A DNA stretch of 32,418 nt from Spirochaetota bacterium (GTDB taxonomy: Bacteria > Spirochaetota > JAGLSM01 > JAKPMW01). The position numbers were made by a program, and so were the translations under genes. This document shows positions 23,564-32,080 of this stretch, piece after piece. The stretch lies in assembly GCA_031283155.1 (NCBI GenBank), contig JAITCI010000001.1, positions 1 to 32,418 on the forward strand, written 5' to 3'. Position 1 is the first letter of the stretch; the number at the start of each line of letters is the position of its first letter. The notes beneath the pieces are model-generated. The model made no database searches. It had not been told where the DNA came from and was given only the letters and a program-made list of their open reading frames with translations.

Positions 23564-25539
23564 CCGCCAAAAAAGCGGTTCTTCCTGAAATTGATCCCAA
23601 AAAATTCGCGCGCCTTGTCCAGATCCATGATGATCCATTCGCGGGATTTGAGCGCCTCCAGATCCTCCGGCAATTCCTTCAGGATGCGATCCGCCTCCCA
23701 CACCTGCCCCGAGTTATAGCGAAGCTGCCCGAATTTTTTATCGACCACAAAGGCCTTGTTGTTGATCTTCCAGGCGCTCCGGATTGTCTTAATGGCGTGC
23801 GAACCCGTAACCTTTTCGCTGAAGTAATCTTCCAGGGTTAAGGCGCGGACGAAGGAGGGCGGCTCGCTCATATGCTCGTGAATGATGGCGGACATGATTT
23901 CGGAAGAAACAGCGAGGACGTCCGGCGCGGCCGCGTCGTCGTCCGATTTGAGTTCTTCCAGCATCGCGGGGATGGCGTCCATCATGCGGCGCGTGTATTC
24001 GCGAAAAAACGCTGTACCGATATTCCGCTGCACCCTGCGGACGACGTTGGTCTTCATGAGTTCCGTGTTGGTCAGTCCGGCCTGTACGCGGCAGATAACG
24101 GTTCGGCGTATAACCTCCGGCGCGACGGCTTTCACGTCCTCGTTGGCGCTGATAACAACGGCGGGATAATACAGGAGCCGCTCCTCCACGCCGAAGGTAT
24201 CATTTTTGATGGTTTCGATGGCGTGCTGCGCAAACCGGTTCTGGGTCAGGTCGTCCACAATAATGGGAGAACCCTCCACTGTGCGTTTTAAGCCCTCGAT
24301 ACTTGTGCGCGTAAAATCGGGCGCGGCGACCTTTGTCTTTTGCCCAATCATCATCTTGAGCAGGGTTTCCAGAAAACTCGTCTTGCCCGCTTTGCTCTGC
24401 CCGTAAATAAGTCCGAACACGGGGTAGGGGAGCAAATTCTGATTATAGAATACGGCCATATTGCGGAGCTGCGCCAGAAACGGCGTCACAAAAAACCAGT
24501 TCGCAAATTCGTAGTAGCGATTTTGCATCATTGCCACGTCGCCGTGGAATTTTTCGTAACCACGCATATAATCCATGAAGAGCGCTATGTCGCGCGCGGT
24601 CTCATTCACATCGGGGCAAAGATCAAGCGGCGCGCCGTTTAAGGTGACGCACTGGTTTTCCAGATCGACCCGTAGCTGCGGATACTCGCTGCGCAGTTCC
24701 TTCTCCTGAATGTTTGCGTCCTCCAGGCGGTGGCGCGTGAGTTTGAGTGTTTCCGGCGCGAGCAGAATTTTGCCTTTTTTATCCGGCGCGGGCAGAAACC
24801 CGGAAAACTTTTTGGCGAGATTTCTGACGTCCATTATAAAACGTATATCGTCGCGCGCGTCGATCTGCGGTTCTATAACCAGCGCTTTTTGTATCTTGAC
24901 CGTTTGCGCTACCGGAATGGCTTCGACGTTTTCGGCGTCGTCGGCGAGCAGCAGGGACTCGCGCGTTATATCGTCGGCGCTTTGCGCGCGGAGATACGCA
25001 AAACAATCATGATACCAGTCGAAGGCGCGCTCGCCGTCAAAATAGCAGATATTCTCGCGCTGGCTGCCCGAGAATGCGGCATGCGACATATTGGCCGATC
25101 CCATAATGACGCGCTTCCTGCCATCCTCCGCCCGCAGTATATAAATTTTCTCATGGGAAAGTTGTTTTCTGGCTACCAAAAGGCGCAGGGAACCGTCGTC
25201 TATGCGCGCAATCAGGTCCAGCTTGTTTTTTGACGCCCGCTCGCGCAGGCGCTCCACGGTTTTGAGCTGATACGCCATTATTTCCTGCAGGCTGTAGGAA
25301 ATGACCTCGTCAAATCCAAAGATGATCTCGGCCTTTTCAAATTTTTTCAGCAGCGCGCATATAAAATCCATGCCGGAGGAGTAGGTGATGGCAAACAGTT
25401 CGGTATATCCGGCAAACAATTCTTCCCACGAAAGAGTCTGGGCTTCCGCAAATTCCGCGCGCACAACGTCCAGTTTTCCGGAGGCGCGCTCATCGGGCGC
25501 TGCGTCAAATATGGAGAGGGTATCTGCATCAGGCGGCAT
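23560..25539 (-). CDS. PLD-family nuclease fused to a P-loop ATPase
   Basis: A 659-aa protein not matching a named defence family I know. The N-terminal third contains one phospholipase D (HKD) motif: H129-x-K131 in SHEKIYIL and the partner GSANMS at 147-152, so the nuclease would act as a dimer. The C-terminal half is a P-loop NTPase with Walker A GQSKAGKTSF (380-389), Walker B SPIIVDDL (424-431), a sensor-like VISANED and an arginine pair (VIRRTVICR), recalling SF3/AAA+ ATPases. ATG 25539 lacks an obvious Shine-Dalgarno. The stop codon lies inside the adjacent hairpin repeat. No partner gene is next to it. Being between BREX-4 and a GmrSD gene, a single-gene defence effector is the likely role. 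Confidence 0.85.
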   Translation of the reverse strand: MPPDADTLSIFDAAPDERASGKLDVVRAEFAEAQTLSWEELFAGYTELFAITYSSGMDFICALLKKFEKAEIIFGFDEVISYSLQEIMAYQLKTVERLRERASKNKLDLIARIDDGSLRLLVARKQLSHEKIYILRAEDGRKRVIMGSANMSHAAFSGSQRENICYFDGERAFDWYHDCFAYLRAQSADDITRESLLLADDAENVEAIPVAQTVKIQKALVIEPQIDARDDIRFIMDVRNLAKKFSGFLPAPDKKGKILLAPETLKLTRHRLEDANIQEKELRSEYPQLRVDLENQCVTLNGAPLDLCPDVNETARDIALFMDYMRGYEKFHGDVAMMQNRYYEFANWFFVTPFLAQLRNMAVFYNQNLLPYPVFGLIYGQSKAGKTSFLETLLKMMIGQKTKVAAPDFTRTSIEGLKRTVEGSPIIVDDLTQNRFAQHAIETIKNDTFGVEERLLYYPAVVISANEDVKAVAPEVIRRTVICRVQAGLTNTELMKTNVVRRVQRNIGTAFFREYTRRMMDAIPAMLEELKSDDDAAAPDVLAVSSEIMSAIIHEHMSEPPSFVRALTLEDYFSEKVTGSHAIKTIRSAWKINNKAFVVDKKFGQLRYNSGQVWEADRILKELPEDLEALKSREWIIMDLDKAREFFGINFRKNRFFGG

Positions 25540-25639
25540 GGCATTTGCTTTCGTAGTTTATATAAGAGCCACAAAAACGCGCGTGGCTGTTTGAAAGTAT
25601 ACCCTATGTATCTTTGGATTTTCCATAATTCTTTTTCGC

Positions 25640-26057
25640 TGATGCGGTACGCGCGGAGCCACAGCAAGTGTAAGGGGGAGCGGCGGCGGTTTGCGTATAA
25701 TTTTATTTTACTGAGCGAGAATAGTCGGCATATGCTCCCCCTCGCTGCGGCCGCCTCTCGGCGTCCTCCGCTACCCCCACCAGTTCCAAAACCGTGTGCG
25801 CATAGGAGTACTTGCCGCGCTCGGAAACAAAGGATGTTTTCGCTCCGCGTTTATGCCTTTACCCCTTTACACCCTGTGGGTGCCAGGGGGCAAGGGTACG
25901 CAACAGGATGTTGCGATACTGTTCGTCGCGCAAGCGACGCCTATAATTTTCCTCCCAGTCACGCCCGAAGGGCGTACCGGCGCGGGGTACTGGATGTGCC
26001 GCAGTTCTTGTCTTCCGAAATGCCGTCCCGCCTGTGTGCAAAACCAAAAAAATTGCT
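25640..26057. repeat. Intergenic palindrome-rich region
   Basis: No gene is supported between 25540 and 26234. The stretch is crowded with small inverted repeats: AGGGGGAGC/GCTCCCCCT (25673-25681, 25734-25742), CACCC-TGT-GGGTG, CGCAAC-AGGAT-GTTGCG (25899-25915), CGTCGC-GCAA-GCGACG and ACGCCC-GAA-GGGCGT, plus a GCGCTCGG-linked AAAC-AAAGGAT-GTTT hairpin (25817-25840) related to the elements at 23402, 30139 and 30993. A GGATGTGCC...CTTCCGAAATGCCGT.CC stretch (25992-26030) echoes 29942-29980. From 26040 the sequence turns AT-rich towards the next gene, with a possible promoter (TTGCGG 26057-26062, TATACT 26079-26084). Confidence 0.75.
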
Positions 26058-26234
26058 TGCGGAATATTGCGATATATGTATACTATAATACTATGGCACT
26101 TGGAATAATGCGCAGCGAATGTAGCTCTTTTACCAGCAACTTTAGAGCAATTCCCTCTTCTGATTTTATTCTTTGTCTGCGTATGTTGTACTCTATCCAT
26201 CTATAAATTAAAATGAAAGAAGGTTTTTTAAAGT

Positions 26235-28481
26235 ATGGAAGTCGCCGCAGAAAATATTAAAAAGTTTTTGAACCAAAACAATACGTCATTTTATATTCCG
26301 CCTTTTCAGAGATCCTATGCCTGGGGGCGTCCTGAAATTAACAGATTTTTTAATGACATTTCAAAAATAATTGAGAGTGAACGGAATGATGCAGTAAAGG
26401 ATAAAGTGGAACATTTTTTTGGGGTATTGGTATTAAAAACGGAAACCAAGGGAACGGCTGCACAAACGATGGTAATTGATGGTCAGCAGAGATTAACGAC
26501 CACTCTGTTATTGCTGATTGCTGTGCGCGACTGTGAAAGTGATGAAAAGCAGAAAACAGATATAGAAGAAGATTTTTTAAAAAATAGAAAATCAGATTTC
26601 CCGGAAAAAATAAAACTCAAGCAGGTGGCAAGCGATTGGGATGCGTATAAAGCCTTAATTCTGAATGAAGAGCAAAAGCCAGGGAAAGTGACTGCCGGAT
26701 ATAATACATTTCGGGACAGGATGAGGGAGAAAGATTATACAACGGATGAGTATCTCACAGCTTTAGACAGGGTGAATATCGCTTGCGTCGGTCTTGAAAA
26801 AGGACCGTATAAAGGCGAGAATCCTCAGCTAATATTTGAAACACTGAATTCACTGGGAAAGCCATTATCCTTTGCCGATTTAATACGTAATTATATCTTG
26901 CTTGGTATGGAGCCTGCCGACCAGTCAAAAATTTACGAGAAAACATGGAGTCCGAATATTGAAGAAGTATTAAAGGAAAAAACTTCTCATTTTTTTCGTG
27001 ATTATATGCAGTATAAAGAAAGTAAATCATTTAAGGTTGTCAGTGACAATAATACAAAAGAGTTATATGCTTCTTTTAAGGAACTTGTGGAAAATAAATT
27101 TTCTAACAAGCAGGCGTTTATTGATGATATCGAAAGATATGCGCCCTGGTATCATTGGATTATTGAGCTTGTTTCAAGCAAAGCCATATCTCCTGACGCG
27201 AATAAAAACAAAAAAATCAAAGAATTATTGCGAAATATATTCCATGATATAAAAGCCGAAGCGTTTAAGCCGCTTGTTTTGGGAATTCTGGAATATCATC
27301 AGGATGGATTTAACAAAAAGAAACTTTCCGATGACCAACTGATTGAGGCACTGAATGTCATCCGTACATATTTAATGAGGCGCCGTGTTATGGGATTGAC
27401 GCAGGGTGAAAACAAGGAAATTGCTTGTTTATGCAAGGATATTAACGGCAATGATAAAGGGAATGGATATCTATTGACTGACGCCAGATCGGAGATGCTG
27501 AAGCTCTTGTCAGAACGCAGCAGACATTTACGCATTCCAAATGACAGCGATATCAGACGCAAGTTGGAAAGTTTAAATTTTTATGAAGATTTAAATAAGT
27601 ACTGCAGACTGATATTGGGAAAGATTGAAGAAAACCAATCCCCGAAGGTATCTGTGGATTTTCGCAATGAAAAAATCACAATAGAACATATAATGCCTCA
27701 GTCTATTGATAACAGCAATAGCTGGCAGGAAGAAATAGGAGAAAACTGGGCGGAGGTTCATAAAAAATATCAGCACAACATCGGTAATTTAATCCTGACG
27801 GAGTTTAATGGGGAATTAGGCAAGAAGTCTCTGAAAGATAAGAAACAAATATTAAATGATTCAAATCTGCGCTATAGAAACGACGTTTTGGATCGTGCAA
27901 CGTGGAATGAAAATGACATTCTTGATCATCAGAAAGAAATGATTGATCGCTTTTTAGAAACATTTTCACTTCCTCCGGATATGCAAAACGCAGAAAATTA
28001 TGATACAAATAATGCGGCAACGGATACAGTTACTATTTCTCTGCTTGAAGATGAAGAAGATGAAATTAAGGAGACTGTCCCCGGACGGAAACCGGAAAAA
28101 CTTTCGATTGAAGATGAGTCATTTGATGTTAAAAGTTGGCAGGGTATGTATTTAGAGTTTTTGCGATGGTTGAAAAATAATAAGCCTGTCGAGTTCAACA
28201 ATATTCTTGACCAAAAAGAAGGAGCTTTTTTCGGAAATTATTCGCTTGTAGCGACAAAGCAAATGATGGCAGATATTATTGAGGCTGCGCCGGAGATGAA
28301 AGACAGGTATAAAAGATTGGCAGACGACAAAAAATATTCAAAAGTACAGATAGAAGACGAAAACCCAATTTATATATTTATCAATCAATCCGCAGGTGCT
28401 TTTATTTCGCGAATTTGTACGGCGATGGAGTTGGCTGATATGGCGGAAGGATCTGTAAAGATTGAATTAAAACCGGAATAA
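26235..28481 (+). CDS. GmrSD-like DUF262/DUF1524 restriction protein
   Basis: A 748-aa single-chain GmrSD-type (type IV-like) restriction protein. The DUF262 part begins at the N-terminus with FQRSYAW (24-30) and the diagnostic IDGQQRLTT (81-89), which belongs to the ParB-like NTPase fold. The DUF1524 part carries an HNH-like nuclease: IEHIMPQ with His485, and HNIGNLILTEFN about 30 residues later. A further C-terminal region of about 130 residues after residue 620 has a small domain of unknown role (KSWQGMYLEFLRWLKNN...). Such enzymes cut phage DNA with modified bases. The gene is clearly AT-rich compared with its neighbours, a sign of horizontal acquisition. ATG 26235 has AGAAGG about ten bases upstream. 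It is monocistronic. Confidence 0.92.
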   Translation: MEVAAENIKKFLNQNNTSFYIPPFQRSYAWGRPEINRFFNDISKIIESERNDAVKDKVEHFFGVLVLKTETKGTAAQTMVIDGQQRLTTTLLLLIAVRDCESDEKQKTDIEEDFLKNRKSDFPEKIKLKQVASDWDAYKALILNEEQKPGKVTAGYNTFRDRMREKDYTTDEYLTALDRVNIACVGLEKGPYKGENPQLIFETLNSLGKPLSFADLIRNYILLGMEPADQSKIYEKTWSPNIEEVLKEKTSHFFRDYMQYKESKSFKVVSDNNTKELYASFKELVENKFSNKQAFIDDIERYAPWYHWIIELVSSKAISPDANKNKKIKELLRNIFHDIKAEAFKPLVLGILEYHQDGFNKKKLSDDQLIEALNVIRTYLMRRRVMGLTQGENKEIACLCKDINGNDKGNGYLLTDARSEMLKLLSERSRHLRIPNDSDIRRKLESLNFYEDLNKYCRLILGKIEENQSPKVSVDFRNEKITIEHIMPQSIDNSNSWQEEIGENWAEVHKKYQHNIGNLILTEFNGELGKKSLKDKKQILNDSNLRYRNDVLDRATWNENDILDHQKEMIDRFLETFSLPPDMQNAENYDTNNAATDTVTISLLEDEEDEIKETVPGRKPEKLSIEDESFDVKSWQGMYLEFLRWLKNNKPVEFNNILDQKEGAFFGNYSLVATKQMMADIIEAAPEMKDRYKRLADDKKYSKVQIEDENPIYIFINQSAGAFISRICTAMELADMAEGSVKIELKPE

Positions 28482-28562
28482 CAGTTCTGAGTTTCCATTG
28501 TATCTCACAGAAAATCACTAAAAGTAATTTTCCGCGTTCCTGTGTTCCACACAGCCCGTACC

Positions 28563-29711
28563 TTACGCTCTTTCCCTGCGCTTCGCCGTTTTCTCATGCA
28601 GCGTATTCTTCGCGGGCTTGCCGTATTTGTCGGTGGGCGGCGCTCCGGCGATGGCCGCGTCGAATGCGGCGGTATATTTTTTGATAAGCGCTTTTTGCGC
28701 CTCCGGAGGCTGGAAGGAACCCTCGAGGCTATAGATATTGACGCGCCGGAAATCCTCCAGCCCGAAAGTAAAATGCTTCGCCGCGAGCGCGTAATCGTCG
28801 TTTAATGTACTCTGCTGAATCTGCGGATCGTCGGTGTTCAGGGTAACGCGCACCCCCTGTTTATAATACTCGGGGAAGGGGTGCTTCCCGATGGAGCGGA
28901 CGGTTCCGGTAAGCCGGTTGCTCGTGAGGCATTGCTCCAGCACGATTTTGCGCTCCCGCGCGAGTTCCACCGCCGCTGGATCCTCGATGGTACGGAGTCC
29001 GTGCCCGATGCGCCGCGCGTCCAGATCCCGAATGGCGGTTGCAACGCTCTCCGCGCCGCGCGCCTCGCCGGCATGGATGGTGGCATAAAATCCCGTACGC
29101 TCGTAGAGTCCCTTAAACACCTTGCCGAAGAGTTCCGGAGGGAAGTTGAGTTCATCGCCCGCGAGGTCAATCCCGGCGATGCCGCGCTCTTTGTATTTTT
29201 GGCAAATTTTGATGTAGCGTTTCATCGCATTCGCGTCCAGCTTTTCGCGCCCGAGCGTGACCAGAAAAGCAAGATGCACGCCGCCCTCGTCGGCGCCCCG
29301 GCGCGCGCCCTCCAGGATGGCCTCAATGACTGCCTCCAGCGCGAAGCCGCTCTTCCGTGCGTAGTGCTCCGGCGAAAAACGCATTTCCATATAGAAAACA
29401 TTTTCTTTGGCGGCGTCCAGCACCGCCTCATACGCGACGCGCTTCGGATCCTCCAGCGTGGAATACCAATCGGCTTTGAATTTGGATAAAAAGGTCAGGA
29501 AGTCGGGCTCGTCATGCTCCGTCATCTGCACGATACGGCGGAACGCCTCCTCGTCGTCCAGCGGGAATTCTGTCAGGTTCCGCTTGCGCGCAAGCTCCAG
29601 CAGGGTTTTCAGCCGAAAAGCGCCCTCGAGATGCCGGTGCAATTCCACCTTCGGCAGCGCCTTGATCAGCTTTGCCGGTACTGCTATTTTGTTGTGCGTA
29701 CCCTTTTGCAT
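28563..29711 (-). CDS. add: Adenosine deaminase
   Basis: A 382-aa zinc-dependent adenosine/adenine deaminase-family enzyme (adenosine to inosine and ammonia; purine salvage, cytosolic). Metal and catalytic motifs are in place: HRHLEG with the two metal histidines (25 and 27), TIHAGE (His and catalytic Glu), RIGHG, and TLNTDDP for the last metal ligand. Length is slightly above typical (~335-350), mostly from the C-terminal tail (KYGKPAKNTLHEKTAKRRERA). I choose ATG at 29711 because GGGAAGG lies five bases upstream and a promoter predicts transcription starting near 29739; the upstream ATG at 29738 would be leaderless. An adenine deaminase specificity cannot be excluded. Confidence 0.92.
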   Translation of the reverse strand: MQKGTHNKIAVPAKLIKALPKVELHRHLEGAFRLKTLLELARKRNLTEFPLDDEEAFRRIVQMTEHDEPDFLTFLSKFKADWYSTLEDPKRVAYEAVLDAAKENVFYMEMRFSPEHYARKSGFALEAVIEAILEGARRGADEGGVHLAFLVTLGREKLDANAMKRYIKICQKYKERGIAGIDLAGDELNFPPELFGKVFKGLYERTGFYATIHAGEARGAESVATAIRDLDARRIGHGLRTIEDPAAVELARERKIVLEQCLTSNRLTGTVRSIGKHPFPEYYKQGVRVTLNTDDPQIQQSTLNDDYALAAKHFTFGLEDFRRVNIYSLEGSFQPPEAQKALIKKYTAAFDAAIAGAPPTDKYGKPAKNTLHEKTAKRRERA

Positions 29712-29745
29712 GGAACCTTCCCTGTCAAGCCCTGTCATAAATCGG

Positions 29746-29775
29746 GCTATACTCTACCTATATCGATATAGTCAA
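29746..29775 (-). promoter_or_regulatory. Probable sigma70 promoter of the adenosine deaminase gene
   Basis: Read on the minus strand: TTGACT (29775-29770), 18-bp spacer with a TATCGATATA palindrome, then TATAGC (29751-29746). Transcription would begin near 29739. Confidence 0.5.
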
Positions 29776-29865
29776 GATAAACCTTGAATAAAAAGCTATT
29801 TTTGGCTGCAACTCGGCTGTTTTTATGTCATCTGCGAAGCGCGTACGCGCACAGCAATCTATTTT

Positions 29866-29980
29866 TTTGAGGGGAACAGTTGTTGCATACCCCTGTAATC
29901 TGCGAGCCTCTGCGTATTCATTGGGCGCTCTGCCGCTCTTCGGATGTGCCAAACGCGCGTACCTCCGAAGATGCCGTTCC
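29866..29980 (+). repeat. Dispersed repeat related to 7105-7230
   Basis: Shares several blocks in order with 7105-7230: GGGAAC.GTT.TTGCATAC, then GGCGCTCTGCCG, then ACCTCCGAAGA.GCCGTTCC. The blocks have diverged and spacing differs. In this copy it leads straight into the SUMF1 pseudogene. Confidence 0.55.
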
Positions 29981-30138
29981 ACTGGGGCGGCAAAGGAGGG
30001 GCTGACGCCTGTATATCGGATAAAAGGCAGTACAGATCCTTCAGGTTGGGAAAAGTCCCTGCGCGTAGTAGTTCTGCATGGAATGCTGTGACAGCAAATT
30101 GGGATGCGAATGGGTATCGTTTGCCGACGGAGGCGGAG

Positions 30139-30197
30139 ACCCTCGCTAAGCGCGCGACATCCTTGTCGCAGCTCGGGACGTGACGTCCATGTCACTG
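30139..30197 (+). repeat. Two-hairpin repeat element inserted in the SUMF1 pseudogene
   Basis: A 59-bp insert that begins ACCCTCGC and has the plan: GCGAC-ATCCTT-GTCGC hairpin, AGCTCGGGAC linker, GTGAC-GTCCAT-GTCAC hairpin. The same skeleton, with other stem sequences, is at 30993-31050. The insert shifts the reading frame by two. Confidence 0.85.
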
Positions 30198-30420
30198 TGG
30201 GAGCATGCCTGCCGCGCGGGGACGACGACTGCGTATCACACGGGGGCGCGCATAAGCGACGACACCGGATGGTACAGCAACAATAGCGACAGCAAGACGC
30301 ATGAGGCAGGGAAGAAAACCGCGAACGCCTGGGGCTTATATGATATGCACGGGAACGTGTGGGAATGGGTTTGGGATTGGTACGGAGAGTATACAGGAAC
30401 AGCGACGGATCCTAAAGGAC

Positions 30421-30570
30421 CCTGCACGGGGTCTTACCGCATTCTATGCGGCGGGAGTTGGATCTTTGGTGCGCGGTACGTGCGCTCAGCCACTCGGGGA
30501 GGCAGCAAACCGTACTACGGGGGCTACTGGCTCAACTCTTTCGGCTCGTGCGCGCGTCCCCCTGAGCCCT
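30421..30570 (+). other. Hypervariable-looking C-terminal segment of the SUMF1 remnant
   Basis: After the GGSW motif the codons at normally Asn-rich variable positions are mostly NNY (atc, ttt, ggt, tac, act, ggc, agc, tac, ctc, ttc), as expected if AAY codons had been mutated at adenines. This resembles variable regions of diversity-generating retroelement targets, but no template repeat or reverse transcriptase is in the window. Confidence 0.3.
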
Positions 30571-30602
30571 GCGGCAAGGAGCAAAAAATACAAAGCAGAT
30601 AA

Positions 30603-31198
30603 TCCGCGAAGACGAGAACACCGGAAAGCGTTTTTTTTTTGTGGTCGGGATGCAAGCGCCAGTTCCGTCCTGTACTCCCGGCGCAAATTTGCGCGGCGCG
30701 CTCTCTGTCGTTTCCCGCAATTTTCAACGAAAGACCGCGCAGATTTCACGCTTAGGTTTTTTTTATTTTTTAAGTACATCTGCGACAAAAATATACGCAG
30801 CGCATCTTGGCGCGTATACATAAGGCGCTCGCTGCGCAATATTTATAAGTCGTTCGTGCAACTGCTTCCCGAAGCTGCGCAGATGGCAGTTCGGGAAAAA
30901 GCGACGTAAGTAACGCGCCGTATTTGTTTTTCATATTGCGCCAGCGTATCTTCGCTGTACGAAAAGGCGGAGGAAGCCAATGAGGCAGTACGACCCTCGC
31001 AAGAGCGTACATCCATGTACGCGCTCGGGACGCGACGTCCTGTCGCAGGGGCGAACGTATACTCAATGTATCCCCCCTCGCCAAAATCGCCATCCATGGC
31101 GGCGAGGGGTGCTTCCCGTCCGGGGAAGCAGGCGAAGCCCAACCCGTTGACCTTCCGAAGATATAATTATATCGGATGCGCAGTATCCTGCAGCCGCT
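30603..31198. other. Gene-free spacer with palindromic repeats
   Basis: No supported gene. Frames open here have no ribosome-binding site or family similarity. The right half holds repeat elements: a two-hairpin element at 30993-31050, a perfect CGCCAT-CC-ATGGCG palindrome at 31088-31101, and GCTTCCCG/CGGGGAAGC around 31111-31129. A T-rich run lies at 30751-30770. Confidence 0.7.
30993..31050 (+). repeat. Two-hairpin repeat element, second copy
   Basis: ACCCTCGC start, GCGTAC-ATCCAT-GTACGC... hairpin (30005-type plan at 31005-31022), GCTCGGGAC linker, GCGAC-GTCCT-GTCGC hairpin. Compared with 30139-30197 both stems differ in sequence but remain fully paired. Confidence 0.85.
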
Positions 31199-32080
31199 TC
31201 AGTAATTGCGCACCGCCATGCCCATCATTTTGTGGATGAGATCCGCCGCCAGGAAGGAGGGCGCGGGGAAACCCGCTATCGGCGCAAGTTCCACCATGTC
31301 CATCCCGATGATTGCGCGCTGCTTCGCGACGCTCTCCAGCAGGGCGAGCGTTTGGTACCAGAAAAGTCCGCCGGGTACGGGCGTCCCTGTTGCGGGCATG
31401 ATCGCGGGATCGAGCGCGTCCAGATCGAAGCTGATATAGACCAGGGGCGGGAAGTCCGGCGGGAGCGGCGCCTCGCGGATGTTTTGTTCAATGAGTTCGC
31501 GCGCGTCGATGTGCGCGATGGCGTTTTTCCCGCGGTAGGCGATTTCCTCAGTACACAGCGCGCGCGTACCAAGCTGCATGATCGCGAGTCCCAGCTCCTC
31601 ATATATCCGGCGCATGACGCAGCCGTGGCTGTAGGGATTGCCGCCGAGCTGATCGCGCAGATCGGCGTGCGCGTCAAACTGAATAATGCCGACGGCGCTC
31701 TCTTTATAATGCGCCTTGATCGCCCGCATAACCGGAAGCGTCAGCGAATGTTCGCCGCCGAGCGTTACGGGGATGCGCCGTTCTTTGAGAGACCGAGAAG
31801 GCGCGAAAGAAAGCACGCGCTCGGCGGCCTGTTGGATCGCAAGGCTATACTCCTCGCGGCTTGACGCGCATGGAACCGGCGCTGCGGTGAAAAATCCCGC
31901 TTTCCCCGGAATGCCCGCGCCGTCCCAGGCCTCGAGTTCCTGGCTTGCCTCCAATATGGCGCTGGGCCCATGCGCGGTACCCCCGCCCCAGCTTACGGTG
32001 GCCTCCAGGGGCACGGGGATGATATGCAACAGAGCCTCCGCCTCATCGGTACCCGTAAATTCGCTCTCAAGAAAATTCAT
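31199..32080 (-). CDS. speB: Agmatinase/arginase-family ureohydrolase
   Basis: A 293-aa ureohydrolase, dimanganese enzyme. All metal-binding motifs are seen: GGEHS, FDAHADLRD (DAHAD), and SFDLDALDP; the YSHGCVMRR and GGNPYSHG stretch fits agmatinase better than arginase, so agmatine to putrescine plus urea is the likely reaction. The frame extends to an ATG at 32128, but I start at 32080 because GAGGAG is six bases upstream of that ATG, and the protein then begins MNFLESEF, in line with relatives. Formiminoglutamase or guanidino-acid hydrolase activity cannot be excluded from sequence alone. No spermidine synthase or arginine decarboxylase is visible next to it. Confidence 0.88.
   Translation of the reverse strand: MNFLESEFTGTDEAEALLHIIPVPLEATVSWGGGTAHGPSAILEASQELEAWDGAGIPGKAGFFTAAPVPCASSREEYSLAIQQAAERVLSFAPSRSLKERRIPVTLGGEHSLTLPVMRAIKAHYKESAVGIIQFDAHADLRDQLGGNPYSHGCVMRRIYEELGLAIMQLGTRALCTEEIAYRGKNAIAHIDARELIEQNIREAPLPPDFPPLVYISFDLDALDPAIMPATGTPVPGGLFWYQTLALLESVAKQRAIIGMDMVELAPIAGFPAPSFLAADLIHKMMGMAVRNY

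Larger units (their letters stand above)
29985..30602 (+). pseudogene. Broken SUMF1/formylglycine-generating-enzyme-like gene
   Basis: A decayed member of the FGE-sulfatase (SUMF1, C-type-lectin-like) family. Three frames are needed to follow it: KEGLTPVYRIKGSTDPSGW (from about 29993), then a shift to AVTANWDANGYRLPTEAE ending at 30138, then WEHACRAGTTTAY from 30198 to the stop at 30602. The last part has the family signature GLYDMHGNVWEWVWDWY and a GGSW motif. Between LPTEAE and WEHACRAG, motifs that are contiguous in intact relatives, 59 bp of hairpin repeat are inserted. The normal N-terminal half is missing. The downstream frame could still be translated from an internal start (30180), but that start lies in the insert. 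Confidence 0.85.

Noticed and set aside
30301-30909. 202-codon frame overlapping the SUMF1 remnant
   Set aside because: It uses a different frame from the recognisable SUMF1 motifs and runs into repeat-rich spacer; judged a chance frame.
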